Part shown: positions 51,990-61,788 of the stretch, piece after piece
How positions within the stretch are numbered: the first letter of the stretch is position 1
How the letters are laid out: each line of letters starts with the position of its first letter
Source: Pseudomonas sp. S04
Lineage (GTDB): Bacteria > Pseudomonadota > Gammaproteobacteria > Pseudomonadales > Pseudomonadaceae
Length of the DNA: 64,000 nt
Assembly: GCF_009834545.1 (NCBI RefSeq)
Contig: NZ_CP019427.1
Span: 5,028,001-5,092,000, forward strand
Direction: 5' to 3'
Translations under genes and position numbers: made by a program
The notes under the pieces: generated by a model
Told to the model about the DNA's origin: nothing
Seen by the model: the letters and a program-made list of their open reading frames with translations, nothing else
Databases searched by the model: none

Positions 51990-53546
51990 ATGACTGCAAA
52001 ATCCCTGCTGACCACCCTGCTGCCGCTGGTCTCTGACCTGTCCCGCGAACTGCCCGAAGGTGAGCGCTACCGGCGCCTGCTGGAAGCCATGCGTGCCCTG
52101 CTGCCCTGCGATGCCGCCGCCCTGCTGCGCCTGGATGGCGAATGGCTGGTGCCGCTGGCCGTCGACGGCTTGAGTACCGACACCCTGGGCCGGCGCTTCA
52201 AGGTCAGCGAGCACCCGCGCTTCGAGGCGCTGCTCAGCAGCCCTGGCCCGACACGCTTTGCCGCCGACAGCGAGCTGCCGGACCCTTATGACGGCCTGGT
52301 CGATGGCCTCGACGAGCACCTGGAGGTCCACGACTGCATGGGCTGCCCGCTGTTTATCGATGAGCGGCCCTGGGGCTTGCTGACCCTGGATGCGCTGGAC
52401 CCGGAACGCTTCGAACCCATCGAACTGGATGCCCTGCAGGCCTTCGCCAGCCTGGCAGCCGCCACGGTCAACGCCGCCGAGCGCATTGAGCGGCTGGCCA
52501 ATCGGGTCGAAGACGAACACCAGCGGGCCGAGGTCTATCGGCAGGCCAGCGGCCAGCAGGACCGCGAAATGATCGGCCAGAGCAAGGCGCACAAGCGCCT
52601 GGTGGAGGAGATCAAACTGGTGGGCGGCAGCGACCTGACGGTGCTGATCACCGGGGAAACCGGGGTCGGCAAGGAGCTGGTGGCCCAGGCAATTCACGCC
52701 GCATCAGCGCGGGCCCACAAGCCGATCATCAGCCTCAACTGCGCCGCCCTGCCCGATACCCTGGTGGAGAGCGAGCTGTTCGGCCATGTGCGCGGGGCCT
52801 TCACCGGCGCCACCAGTGACCGCCGCGGCAAATTTGAACTGGCCAATGGCGGCACCCTGTTTCTCGACGAAGTCGGCGAGTTGTCCCTGACAGTGCAGGC
52901 CAAGTTGCTGCGCGTCCTGCAAAGCGGCCAGCTGCAGCGCCTGGGGTCGGACAAGGAGCATCAGGTCGACGTGCGCCTGATCGCCGCCACCAACCGCGAC
53001 CTCGCCGAAGAAGTGCGCAGTGGCCGCTACCGCGCCGACTTCTATCATCGCCTGAGCGTGTATCCACTGCTGGTGCCGGCCCTGCGTGATCGCGGGCGCG
53101 ATGTGCTGCTGCTCAGTGGCTATTTCCTCGAACAGAATCGCTCGCGCATGGGCCTCAACAGCCTGCGCCTGTCCAGCGATGCCCAGGCCGCGCTGCTGGC
53201 TTACAGCTGGCCGGGCAATGTCCGCGAACTGGAACACCTGATCGGCCGCAGTGCCTTGAAGGCGCTGGGCAATTCCCGCGAGCGGCCGAAGATCCTCAGC
53301 CTCAGTGCGATCGACCTGGACTTGCCCCACGACGCCCTTGAGATCAGCGCAGTGCCTGCGCCCGCCGCACCTGCGCCAGCATTGGAGATGAACGGCGACC
53401 TGCGCCAGGCCACCGAGCAGTACCAGCGCCAACTGATCAGCGCGTGCCTGGAGCGCCACCAGCACAACTGGGCCAGCGCCGCCCGCGAACTGGGCCTGGA
53501 CCGGGCGAACCTGGGGCGAATGGCCAAGCGGCTGGGCATGAAGTGA
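51990..53546 (+). CDS. norR: NO-responsive sigma-54-dependent activator NorR
   Basis: 518 residues. GAF sensor domain (about 1-170), AAA+ domain with Walker A GETGVGKELVAQA, the sigma-54 contact loop GAFTGA and Walker B GGTLFLDEVGEL, and a C-terminal Fis-type helix-turn-helix (NWASAARELGLDRANLGRMA). Senses nitric oxide through a non-haem iron in the GAF domain and activates the divergent hmp gene. GGAG precedes the ATG. Confidence 0.95.
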   Translation: MTAKSLLTTLLPLVSDLSRELPEGERYRRLLEAMRALLPCDAAALLRLDGEWLVPLAVDGLSTDTLGRRFKVSEHPRFEALLSSPGPTRFAADSELPDPYDGLVDGLDEHLEVHDCMGCPLFIDERPWGLLTLDALDPERFEPIELDALQAFASLAAATVNAAERIERLANRVEDEHQRAEVYRQASGQQDREMIGQSKAHKRLVEEIKLVGGSDLTVLITGETGVGKELVAQAIHAASARAHKPIISLNCAALPDTLVESELFGHVRGAFTGATSDRRGKFELANGGTLFLDEVGELSLTVQAKLLRVLQSGQLQRLGSDKEHQVDVRLIAATNRDLAEEVRSGRYRADFYHRLSVYPLLVPALRDRGRDVLLLSGYFLEQNRSRMGLNSLRLSSDAQAALLAYSWPGNVRELEHLIGRSALKALGNSRERPKILSLSAIDLDLPHDALEISAVPAPAAPAPALEMNGDLRQATEQYQRQLISACLERHQHNWASAARELGLDRANLGRMAKRLGMK

Positions 53547-53652
53547 TCGCCCCCAACGGTATTGCCAAGCCAAATGAACGTCCTGCAGCCGTTGACGCAG
53601 CCTCGCGGGCTCGGCAGCGGCGACAAAGGTTGTACCGGTCCTAAAGCCTGCC

Positions 53653-53690
53653 GCCGACAAGTCGATAACTCGTTATCAATAGTTGTCGGC
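53653..53690. promoter_or_regulatory. Imperfect hairpin/palindrome upstream of cheV
   Basis: GCCGACAA pairs with TTGTCGGC and the inner GATAAC with GTTATC. No T tract follows, so it is more likely a protein or RNA structure site than a terminator. It ends 41 bp before the cheV start. Confidence 0.45.
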
Positions 53691-53731
53691 GCTCCCGCGA
53701 TCCTCCGCCACCTTTTCCACAGAAGGTTTTT

Positions 53732-54634
53732 ATGTCCTCCACCAAAGCCCGCGCAGATTCACTTTCGCTTCTGCTGTTTACCTTGCGCAGTGGCAAGCTG
53801 ATGGCGATCAACCTGCTGAAAGTCAGTGAAATCATCCCCTGCCCGCCGCTGACCCGGCTACCGGAGTCGCACCCCCACGTCAAAGGCATCGCCACCCTGC
53901 GCGGCAACTCGTTATCGGTCATCGACCTGAGCCGCGCCATCGGCGAGCGGCCCCTGGCGGACCCGGACGGTGGCTGCCTGATCGTCACTGACGTCAGTCG
54001 CTCGAAACAGGGCCTGCACGTGCAGGCGGTGAGCAAGATCGTGCACTGCCTGACCTCCGATATTCGCCCGCCGCCGTATGGCTCGGGCGGCGGACGTTCG
54101 TACATCACTGGCGTGACCTCGGTCGATGGCACGCTGGTGCAGGTGCTGGACATCGAGAAGGTCATCCACGGCATTGCCCCGGAGCCGGTGCAAATGGCGC
54201 CCACCGAGTTGAGCATGGAAGATGCCGAGTTGCTGGGCAACGCGCGCATCCTGGTGGTCGACGACAGCCAAGTGGCGCTGCAACAGTCGGTACATACCCT
54301 GCGTCACCTCGGGCTGTTATGCCACACCGCCCGCAGCGCCAAGGAGGCCATCGACTGCCTGCTGGAACTGCAAGGCACCGCGCAGCAGATCAACCTGATT
54401 GTCTCGGACATCGAGATGTCGGAAATGGACGGCTACGCCTTCACCCGGACCCTGCGCGAAACCCCCGATTTTGCCCACCTCTACGTGCTGCTGCATACCT
54501 CCCTGGACAGCGCGATGAACAGTGAAAAAGCCCGACTGTCCGGGGCCAATGCGGTGCTGACCAAATTCTCCTCGCCGGAGCTGACCCAATGCCTGATCGA
54601 CGCCGCCAAAGCGGTGGCGCAGCAGGGTCATTGA
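53732..54634 (+). CDS. cheV: Chemotaxis coupling protein CheV
   Basis: 300 residues. CheW-like domain (about 10-150, with NLLKVSEIIPCPPLTRLPES and IATLRGNSLSVIDL) fused to a receiver domain (about 170-300) with VVDDSQVA, the phospho-acceptor in IVSDIEMSEMDGY and a C-terminal lysine in LTKFSS. It links receptors to CheA and adapts by phosphorylation. It stands alone; no other che genes are in the window. Confidence 0.93.
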   Translation: MSSTKARADSLSLLLFTLRSGKLMAINLLKVSEIIPCPPLTRLPESHPHVKGIATLRGNSLSVIDLSRAIGERPLADPDGGCLIVTDVSRSKQGLHVQAVSKIVHCLTSDIRPPPYGSGGGRSYITGVTSVDGTLVQVLDIEKVIHGIAPEPVQMAPTELSMEDAELLGNARILVVDDSQVALQQSVHTLRHLGLLCHTARSAKEAIDCLLELQGTAQQINLIVSDIEMSEMDGYAFTRTLRETPDFAHLYVLLHTSLDSAMNSEKARLSGANAVLTKFSSPELTQCLIDAAKAVAQQGH

Positions 54635-54637
54635 GCC

Positions 54638-55120
54638 GTGGCCCAGGCTTACTGCCTGTTAATGCGCCGCGAACTGGCCGGCCCCCTGCCGCCCTGCGCC
54701 TGGCCGGCGGGTATCAGCCTGACCAGCTACCAACCGACGATGGCCGAGGCGGTGCATCAGTTGCTAGAGGCCGGCTATCGCCAGGGCGGCGGTCAGGTCT
54801 CGGCTCTGGCTACCTGGCGCGAACGTTTTGAGCGCGACCCCGAATACGATCCGCAACTGTGCTTCATCGCCTCCGACGCGCAGGGCCTGGTCGGCGTGAT
54901 CCAGTGCTGGACCAGCGCCTACATCAAGCACCTGGTGGTGCATCCCCGCGCCCGGGGGCAGGGCTTGGGACGGGCGTTGCTGCTGCATGCCTTCAGCGTT
55001 TTCCAGCAGCGTCGCGAAGGGTTTGTCGATTTGAAGGTACTGGAGGACAACCATCGGGCGCGGCAGATGTATGACAGTTGCGGCATGCGCCTGGTCCGCC
55101 GGGAACCCGTTCCAGACTGA
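54638..55120 (+). CDS. GNAT-family N-acetyltransferase
   Basis: 160 residues with the acetyl-CoA motif VHPRARGQGLGRALL and the C-terminal DNHRARQMYDSCGM typical of GNAT enzymes. The GTG at 54638 lies 3 bp after the cheV stop and has only a weak ribosome-binding site; an ATG at 54662 is an alternative. Substrate unknown. Confidence 0.85.
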   Translation: MAQAYCLLMRRELAGPLPPCAWPAGISLTSYQPTMAEAVHQLLEAGYRQGGGQVSALATWRERFERDPEYDPQLCFIASDAQGLVGVIQCWTSAYIKHLVVHPRARGQGLGRALLLHAFSVFQQRREGFVDLKVLEDNHRARQMYDSCGMRLVRREPVPD

Positions 55121-55183
55121 GCACCGCCTCCCCCCACAACTGCATCAGGCATACTCCCTCTCCTACCCATCAGGAGTCCTGCC

Positions 55184-55510
55184 ATGCGATCCCCTGCCCT
55201 GCTCTTCATCGCCCTGACCAGCCTCGCACTCCACGCCCAGGCCTCGAGCCCCGACGCCTGGGCCGCCTACGACAAGGCGGTACTCGCCAGTTGCACCAAG
55301 GCCAGCCAGTTGAGCCACGCCAAGCCGGTGGGTAATGCCGCGTTGTTCGATGATCGCGTCGGCTACAGCGCCTTGCTGCTTGAGGGCCAGTACCCGCAAA
55401 AGCACATGAAGGGACAGCGGGGCACGGAGCTGTGCCTCTACCACAAGAAAAGCAAGACCGCCCATGTCACAGAATGGGACTCGGTGCGCCCGGCCACCCA
55501 GGGTCAATGA
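55184..55510 (+). CDS. Small exported protein of unknown function
   Basis: 108 residues with a clear signal peptide (SPALLFIALTSLALHAQASS) and a mature part of about 90 residues containing two Cys that could pair (ASCTKAS and ELCLYHKK). ATCAGGAGTCC gives a strong ribosome-binding site. No family recognised; periplasmic location is predicted. Confidence 0.8.
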   Translation: MRSPALLFIALTSLALHAQASSPDAWAAYDKAVLASCTKASQLSHAKPVGNAALFDDRVGYSALLLEGQYPQKHMKGQRGTELCLYHKKSKTAHVTEWDSVRPATQGQ

Positions 55511-55578
55511 CTGGCGCACAACTTGCTTCGCACCAGGCCCCGGCGCTGTTTTTTTGTCATCGCTGACGCTTTCGGACT

Positions 55579-56340
55579 GTGAACGCCCCCATGAACACAT
55601 CGTTTTCCTGCGTAGGCTGCGGCAAATGCTGCAATGACCACCATGTGCCCCTGACTCTCGCCGAAGCCCGCATGTGGGCAGCAGATGGCGGCGCAGTGAT
55701 CGTGCTGGTCGAAGGGTTCCTGGACAACGGCCTGGGCCTGCCGGCCGTGCAGCGCGAACACGCCCGCCGCCGCTCAGTGGTGGTGCCCAGCGGTGACACC
55801 CACGCCTACGTGACGATTACCTTCGCCGCCTTCAATGCGGGCCGCTGCCGGAATCTTGACGAAGACAACCTGTGCCGGATCTATGAACGTCGGCCGCTGG
55901 TGTGCCGGATCTACCCGATGGAGATCAACCCACACATCCCCCTGACACCGGGAGCCAAGGACTGCCCGCCCGAGTCATGGCAGCAGGGGCCTGAGTTGAT
56001 CGTCGGCGGCCAATTGGTCGACCCGGCGCTGGCAAGCCTGATCGAAGATTCGCGCCAGGCCGATCGGGACGACATTCAAGCCAAGGAAGGGATTTGCACA
56101 CAGCTGGGAATTTGCACCGCAGCCCTCAAGGGCGACGGTTTTACCGCCTATTTGCCGGATATGGCCGCGTTTGCTGCCGCCATCGACCAGGTTCAGGCCG
56201 AACCGCAATTGGCTGCGGTCGGGCAATGGCAGTTTCATCTGTCGGGGGCCGCGCTGGCCGATCAGGTGCAGGCCGCCGGAGCGCGGGTGACGACTGCGCA
56301 GCCCCTGAATTACGCCTTTATCTCGTTGCAGGCGGCCTAG
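55579..56340 (+). CDS. YkgJ-family cysteine-cluster protein
   Basis: 253 residues. The N-terminal CVGCGKCCND motif and the later CRNLDEDNLCRIYERRPLVC are the Cys clusters of the CxxCxxCC family, which are likely to bind zinc or an Fe-S centre. Cytosolic. The biochemical role of the family is not settled. Confidence 0.85.
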   Translation: MNAPMNTSFSCVGCGKCCNDHHVPLTLAEARMWAADGGAVIVLVEGFLDNGLGLPAVQREHARRRSVVVPSGDTHAYVTITFAAFNAGRCRNLDEDNLCRIYERRPLVCRIYPMEINPHIPLTPGAKDCPPESWQQGPELIVGGQLVDPALASLIEDSRQADRDDIQAKEGICTQLGICTAALKGDGFTAYLPDMAAFAAAIDQVQAEPQLAAVGQWQFHLSGAALADQVQAAGARVTTAQPLNYAFISLQAA

Positions 56341-56385
56341 GCCGCAATGGCAGTGGCCTGATGACTACTGCGCAAGCTCAGCAAA

Positions 56386-56631
56386 TCAGCGTTTGCCCAT
56401 CGAGCGACGGGTACCTGGCGGCGCAGCGCCCGGAACCTTGGTGTGGCCATTCTTGGCGCCATTCTTGTACCACGGCTGATTACCAGCCTTGGCGGCAGCC
56501 AGTTCACCTGGCTTGAACGGGAACTTGAAGGCCGGGATCGCGGCGTTGCTGTCGCTGTCGGCGCTGGAGTCGACGCTGTCTGGCAGGTCAGCCTGGTCGT
56601 CAGCCGCAGGCGCTTGTGTCGGGGAAGTCAT
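56386..56631 (-). CDS. Small disordered-looking protein of unknown function
   Basis: 81 residues, starting MTSPTQAPAADDQADLPDS. The acidic first half is low complexity; the second half has AFKFPFKPGELAAAKAGNQP and a basic tail ending RRSMGKR. Transcribed opposite to its neighbours. The start is chosen because the upstream in-frame ATG at 56727 would add an implausible basic extension. Confidence 0.6.
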   Translation of the reverse strand: MTSPTQAPAADDQADLPDSVDSSADSDSNAAIPAFKFPFKPGELAAAKAGNQPWYKNGAKNGHTKVPGAAPPGTRRSMGKR

Positions 56632-56840
56632 GAATGCTCCGGGTGTAGCGTTGAGTCGCGCCCGGATGATGGGTCGCGAAAAGCCGGCAGTATAGCGGGA
56701 AGAGCCGCGGCAAGCTGCAAGCTTCAAGCGCCAAGCTGTCCGCCCTGTCAGTTAGCCGTCACCCTGCTGACCGGATCGTGGGGCTATAACGGAGGCATAC
56801 TGGCTACCTATCCGACCCACCGGCCCCGGCGATTGACCTG

Positions 56841-58010
56841 ATGCCCAGCAAAAAAACCACGCTCCTGCTTGTCGCTACCCTCGTCGTGCTTGTCGCCGCC
56901 GGGGCCTGGACCCTGCTCCAGCCGGCTTCGAGCAAACTCGCCGCGCCGACGGCGGTGCCGGTGCGTGTGGTCAGCGTCGCGCAGCGCGATGTACCGCGAT
57001 ATGTCAGCGGCATCGGCTCGGTGCTGTCGTTGCACAGCGTGGTCATTCGCCCGCAGATCGACGGCATCCTCACCCGCCTGCTGGTCAAGGAAGGCCAACG
57101 GGTCAAAGCCGGCGACCTACTGGCCACCATCGACGATCGCTCGATCCGCGCCAGCCTCGATCAGGCCCGCGCGCAACAGGGCGAAAGCCAGGCCCAGTTG
57201 CAGGTGGCCCTGGTCAATCTGCAGCGCTACAAGCTGCTGAGCGCCGATGACGGGGTGTCGAAACAGACCTACGACCAGCAGCAGGCCCTGGTCAATCAGT
57301 TGAAAGCCACCCTGCTGGGCAACCAGGCCACCATCGACGCGGCGCAGGTGCAACTCTCCTACACCCAGATACGTTCACCGGTGACCGGGCGGGTCGGGAT
57401 TCGCACCGTGGATGAAGGCAACTTCCTGCGCATGAGCGATACCCAAGGGTTGTTCTCAGTGACCCAGATCGACCCGATCGCCGTCGAGTTCTCCCTGCCA
57501 CAGCAGATGCTACCGACCTTGCAAGGCCTGATCGGCGCGACGCCCGCAGCCGCGGTCGACGCCTATCTGGGAGCCGATACCGACGGCCAGACCGGCAACT
57601 TGCTCGGGGAAGGCCACCTGACGCTGATCGATAACCAGATCAACGCCAACACCGGCACCATTCGCGCCAAGGCCGAATTCAACAACCCCGGGCAAAAGCT
57701 CTGGCCCGGGCAACTGGTGACAATCAAGATCCAGACCGCGCTGGACAAGGCGGCCCTGGTGGTACCGCCGACGGTGGTCCAGCGCGGCCTGGACCAGCAC
57801 TTTGTGTACCGGGTGACGGATGGCAAGGTCGAATCGGTGCCGGTGCAGATGGTCTATCAGAACAGCGACCTGAACATCATCAAGGGCGTGCAGGCCGGTG
57901 ATGTCCTGGTCAGCGATGGCCAGTCGCGACTCAAGCCGGGGAGCCGCGTGCAGATCCTCGACGAACCACCGGAACTGACCCAGGCCACCGTTTCGGAGCA
58001 GCAGCCATGA
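56841..58010 (+). CDS. mexM: RND efflux periplasmic adaptor (MexM-like)
   Basis: 389 residues. An N-terminal membrane anchor (LLLVATLVVLVAAGAWTLL), barrel-sandwich lipoyl halves (IDGILTRLLVKEGQRVKAGD and QLSYTQIRSPVTGRVGIRTV), a helical hairpin between them and a beta-barrel domain. It links the pump to an outer-membrane channel. The order adaptor, pump, response regulator, kinase with no channel gene matches the P. aeruginosa MexMN locus (PA1435-PA1438); the symbol rests on that layout. It overlaps the pump gene by 4 bp. Confidence 0.8.
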   Translation: MPSKKTTLLLVATLVVLVAAGAWTLLQPASSKLAAPTAVPVRVVSVAQRDVPRYVSGIGSVLSLHSVVIRPQIDGILTRLLVKEGQRVKAGDLLATIDDRSIRASLDQARAQQGESQAQLQVALVNLQRYKLLSADDGVSKQTYDQQQALVNQLKATLLGNQATIDAAQVQLSYTQIRSPVTGRVGIRTVDEGNFLRMSDTQGLFSVTQIDPIAVEFSLPQQMLPTLQGLIGATPAAAVDAYLGADTDGQTGNLLGEGHLTLIDNQINANTGTIRAKAEFNNPGQKLWPGQLVTIKIQTALDKAALVVPPTVVQRGLDQHFVYRVTDGKVESVPVQMVYQNSDLNIIKGVQAGDVLVSDGQSRLKPGSRVQILDEPPELTQATVSEQQP

Positions 58011-61000
58011 CGGCCCGCAGGGGGATCAGCGCCTGGTGCATCGATCACCCGGTGGCCACCGTCCTGTTGACCTTCGCCTTGGTGCTGCTGGGCCTGATCG
58101 CCTTCCCGCGATTGCCGATTGCGCCCCTGCCGGAAGCCGAGTTCCCGACCATCCAGGTCAACGCCCTGCTGCCCGGCGCCAGCCCGGACACCATGGCCTC
58201 GTCGGTGGCCACGCCCCTGGAGGTGCAATTCAGCGCCATCCCCGGCATGACCCAGATGACTTCCAGCAGTGCCCTGGGTTCGACCAACCTGACCTTGCAG
58301 TTCACCCTCGACAAGAGCATCGACACCGCCGCCCAGGAGGTCCAGGCCGCGATCAACACCGCTGCGGGCAAACTGCCCAAGGACATGCCGACCCTGCCAA
58401 CCTGGCGCAAGGTCAACCCGGCCGACAGCCCGGTGCTGATCCTCAGCGTCAGTTCGACACAAATGCCCGGCACCGAACTCAGCGACTACGCCGAAACCCT
58501 GCTCGGGCGCCAACTGAGCCAGGTCGACGGCGTCGGCCAGGTCAACATCACCGGCCAGCAGCGCCCGGCCATCCGGGTCCAGGCCTCGGCCGACAAGCTC
58601 GCCGCCATCGGCCTGACCCTGGCCGACATTCGCCTGGCCATCCAGCAGACCAGCCTCAACCTGGCCAAGGGCGCGCTGTATGGCGAGTCGAGCATTTCCA
58701 CCCTGGCGACCAACGACCAACTGTTCCACCCCGAGGAATACGGCGAACTGATCGTCTCCTACAAAGACGGTGCACCGGTGCACCTGCGGGATGTCGCCCG
58801 GGTGGTCAACGGCGCGGAGGACGCTTACGTGCAGGCCTGGTCCGGCACGCAGCCGGGGGTCAACCTGGTAATTTTCCGTCAGCCGGGGGCCAATATCGTC
58901 GAGACCGTCGACCGTATCCAGGCCGCGTTGCCCAGCCTGCAGGCGATGCTGCCGGCGTCGGTCGAGGTCAAGGTGCTGATCGACCGTACCCAGACCATCC
59001 GCGCCTCGCTGCACGAGGTGGAACTGACGCTGTTGATCGCGGTGTTGCTGGTGGTGGCCGTGATGGCGCTGTTCCTGCGCCAGCTGTCGGCGACGCTGAT
59101 CGTCTCCAGCGTGCTCGCGGTGTCGTTGATCGCTAGTTTTGCCCTGATGTACGTGATGGGCTTCAGCCTCAACAACCTGACCCTGGTGGCGATCGTGATT
59201 TCGGTCGGCTTCGTGGTCGACGATGCGATTGTGGTGGTGGAGAACATTCACCGCCACCTGGAGGCCGGCGACGACCAACGCGTGGCGGCGATCAAGGGCG
59301 CCAGCGAGATCGGCTTCACCGTGGTCTCGATCAGCTTCTCGCTGGTGGCCGCGTTCATTCCGTTGCTGTTCATGGGCGGGGTGGTCGGGCGCCTGTTCAA
59401 GGAGTTTGCCTTGACGGCCACCTCGACCATCCTGATTTCGGTGGTGGTGTCCCTGACCCTGGCGCCAACCCTGGCAGCGCTGTTCATGCGCGCGCCGGTG
59501 CACAATGCCCACGCCCGGCCGGGCTTCGGCGAGCGCCTGCTGGCCCTGTATGAGCGCGGCCTGCGCCGTGCCCTCGCGCACCAGAAAGTGATGCTGGGGG
59601 TGTTCGGCCTGACCCTGGCCATGGCCGTGGCGGGCTACGTGTTTATCCCCAAGGGTTTCTTCCCGGTGCAGGACACTGGATTTGTCCTTGGGACCACCGA
59701 AGCCGCTGCCGATATTTCCTATGGCGACATGGTGAAAAAGCACCTGGCGATGGCGCAGATCGTCGCCGCCGACCCCGCCGTGCAGGCGTTTTCCCACTCG
59801 GTCGGGGTTTCGGGCAACAACCAGACCATCGCCAACGGGCGCTTCTGGATCGCCCTGAAGCCACGGGGTGATCGCGATGTCTCGGCCAGCCAGTTCATCG
59901 ACCGGATTCGTCCGCAACTGATGGCGGTTCCCGGCATCGTCCTGTACTTGCGGGCCGGGCAAGACATCAACCTCAGTTCCGGCCCCAGTCGGGCCCAGTA
60001 TCAGTACGTACTCAAGAGCAACGACGGCCCGACCCTCAACGTGTGGACCCAACGCCTGACGGAAAAACTGCGCGGCATCCCGGCTTTCCGCGACATTTCC
60101 AACGACCTGCAACTGGGCGGCAGCATCACCCATATCACCATCGACCGAGCGGCGGCCGCGCGTTTCGGGCTAACCGCCAGTGATGTCGACGAAGCACTCT
60201 ACGACGCCTTCGGCCAGCGCCAGGTCAACGAGTTCCAGACCCAGATCAACCAGTACAACGTGATCCTCGAACTGGACACCCGGCAACGGGGCAAGGCCGA
60301 AAGCCTGGCGTATTTCTACCTGCGCTCGCCCCTGAGCGGCGAGATGGTGCCGCTGTCGGCGCTGGCCCGCTTCGACGCACCGACCATCGGCCCGCTGTCC
60401 ATCGCCCACGACGGCATGTTCCCCGCCGCCAACCTGTCGTTCAACCTGGCGCCTGGTGTGGCCTTGGGCGATGCGGTGATCCTGCTCAACCAGGCGAAAG
60501 CCGAAATCGGCATGCCGACCTCGGTCAACGGCAACTTCCAGGGCGCGGCCCAGGCATTCCAAAGCTCGCTGGCCAGCCAGCCCTGGTTGATCCTGGCGGC
60601 GCTGGTGGCGGTGTACATCATTCTCGGGGTGCTCTATGAGAGTTTCGTGCACCCGTTGACGATCATCTCGACCCTGCCCTCGGCCGGCCTCGGCGCCGTG
60701 ATCATGTTGTGGCTGCTGGGCCAGGACTTCTCGATCATGGCGCTGATCGGCCTGGTGTTGCTGATCGGCATCGTCAAGAAAAACGGCATCCTGATGATCG
60801 ACTTCGCCCTCGACGCCCAGCGCAAGGGTGGGCTTACGCCAGAGGACGCGATCTATCAGGCCTGTATCACACGCTTCCGGCCAATCATCATGACTACCCT
60901 CGCCGCCTTGCTGGGCGCCCTGCCGCTGATGCTGGGCCACGGCCCCGGCGCGGAGTTGCGCCAGCCACTGGGGATTGCCGTGGTCGGTGGCTTGCTGGTG

Positions 61001-61102
61001 AGCCAGGCGCTGACGCTGTTTACCACGCCGGTCATATACTTGTGGCTTGAACGGCTGTTTCATCGGCCTACACCAGCACCTGCGCTGGCGACTACACACT
61101 GA
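58007..61102 (+). CDS. mexN: RND multidrug efflux pump, HAE1 family (MexN-like)
   Basis: 1031 residues, twelve membrane segments and two large periplasmic loops. The proton-relay Asp pair is in VGFVVDDAIVVVENIH in helix 4. The periplasmic domains show QMTSSSALGSTNLTLQF and the internal repeat of the family. Driven by the proton gradient, it exports drugs with the adaptor encoded upstream and an outer-membrane channel such as OprM encoded elsewhere. Substrates cannot be read from sequence. Confidence 0.85.
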   Translation: MTARRGISAWCIDHPVATVLLTFALVLLGLIAFPRLPIAPLPEAEFPTIQVNALLPGASPDTMASSVATPLEVQFSAIPGMTQMTSSSALGSTNLTLQFTLDKSIDTAAQEVQAAINTAAGKLPKDMPTLPTWRKVNPADSPVLILSVSSTQMPGTELSDYAETLLGRQLSQVDGVGQVNITGQQRPAIRVQASADKLAAIGLTLADIRLAIQQTSLNLAKGALYGESSISTLATNDQLFHPEEYGELIVSYKDGAPVHLRDVARVVNGAEDAYVQAWSGTQPGVNLVIFRQPGANIVETVDRIQAALPSLQAMLPASVEVKVLIDRTQTIRASLHEVELTLLIAVLLVVAVMALFLRQLSATLIVSSVLAVSLIASFALMYVMGFSLNNLTLVAIVISVGFVVDDAIVVVENIHRHLEAGDDQRVAAIKGASEIGFTVVSISFSLVAAFIPLLFMGGVVGRLFKEFALTATSTILISVVVSLTLAPTLAALFMRAPVHNAHARPGFGERLLALYERGLRRALAHQKVMLGVFGLTLAMAVAGYVFIPKGFFPVQDTGFVLGTTEAAADISYGDMVKKHLAMAQIVAADPAVQAFSHSVGVSGNNQTIANGRFWIALKPRGDRDVSASQFIDRIRPQLMAVPGIVLYLRAGQDINLSSGPSRAQYQYVLKSNDGPTLNVWTQRLTEKLRGIPAFRDISNDLQLGGSITHITIDRAAAARFGLTASDVDEALYDAFGQRQVNEFQTQINQYNVILELDTRQRGKAESLAYFYLRSPLSGEMVPLSALARFDAPTIGPLSIAHDGMFPAANLSFNLAPGVALGDAVILLNQAKAEIGMPTSVNGNFQGAAQAFQSSLASQPWLILAALVAVYIILGVLYESFVHPLTIISTLPSAGLGAVIMLWLLGQDFSIMALIGLVLLIGIVKKNGILMIDFALDAQRKGGLTPEDAIYQACITRFRPIIMTTLAALLGALPLMLGHGPGAELRQPLGIAVVGGLLVSQALTLFTTPVIYLWLERLFHRPTPAPALATTH

Positions 61103-61110
61103 GGCGGGTC

Positions 61111-61788
61111 ATGCGTGTCCTGATCGTTGAAGACGAAGAAAAAACCGCGGACTACCTGTATCGCGGCCTGACGGAACAAGGCTACACCGTGGACGTCGCC
61201 CCCGATGGCATCGAAGGCTTGCACCTGGCGCTGGAAAGCGACTATGCGGTGATTGTCCTCGACGTGATGCTGCCGGGGCTGGATGGCTACGGCGTGCTGC
61301 GAGCCTTGCGGGCGCGCAAACAGACGCCGGTGATCATGCTCACCGCACGCGAGCGGGTCGAGGACCGGATCCGCGGCCTGCGCGAGGGTGCCGACGATTA
61401 CCTGGGCAAGCCCTTCTCGTTCCTCGAACTGGTGGCCCGCCTGCAGGCCTTGACCCGCCGTAGTGGCGGGCATGAACCGGTGCAGGTGAGCGTGGCCGAC
61501 CTGTGGATAGATCTGCTCAGCCGCAAGGCCACCCGCGCCGGTACCCGTCTGGACCTGACCGCCAAGGAGTTCTCCCTGCTCAGTGTGCTGGCCCGGCGCC
61601 AGGGGGAAATCCTGTCCAAGACCGCGATTGCGGAAATGGTCTGGGACATCAATTTCGACAGTGACGCCAACGTGGTCGAGGTGGCGATCAAGCGCCTGCG
61701 GGCGAAGATCGACGGCCCGTTCGAGGAAAAGCTGCTGCACACCATCCGCGGCATGGGTTATGTACTGGAGAGCCGACGTGCCCCGTAA
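61111..61788 (+). CDS. Heavy-metal-type OmpR-family response regulator
   Basis: 225 residues. Receiver motifs IVEDEEK, VIVLDVMLPG, LTAR and KPFSF; winged helix with LTAKEFSLLSVLARRQGEIL and DSDANVVEVAIKRLRAKID, the subclass of CopR/CusR/IrlR regulators. It follows the RND pump by 8 bp, so the pair is probably expressed with the pump and controls it. Confidence 0.92.
   Translation: MRVLIVEDEEKTADYLYRGLTEQGYTVDVAPDGIEGLHLALESDYAVIVLDVMLPGLDGYGVLRALRARKQTPVIMLTARERVEDRIRGLREGADDYLGKPFSFLELVARLQALTRRSGGHEPVQVSVADLWIDLLSRKATRAGTRLDLTAKEFSLLSVLARRQGEILSKTAIAEMVWDINFDSDANVVEVAIKRLRAKIDGPFEEKLLHTIRGMGYVLESRRAP

Noticed and set aside
57857..60133. 758-codon open frame antisense to the RND pump gene
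   Set aside because: High-GC shadow frame; the plus-strand frame encodes a complete, recognisable RND pump.
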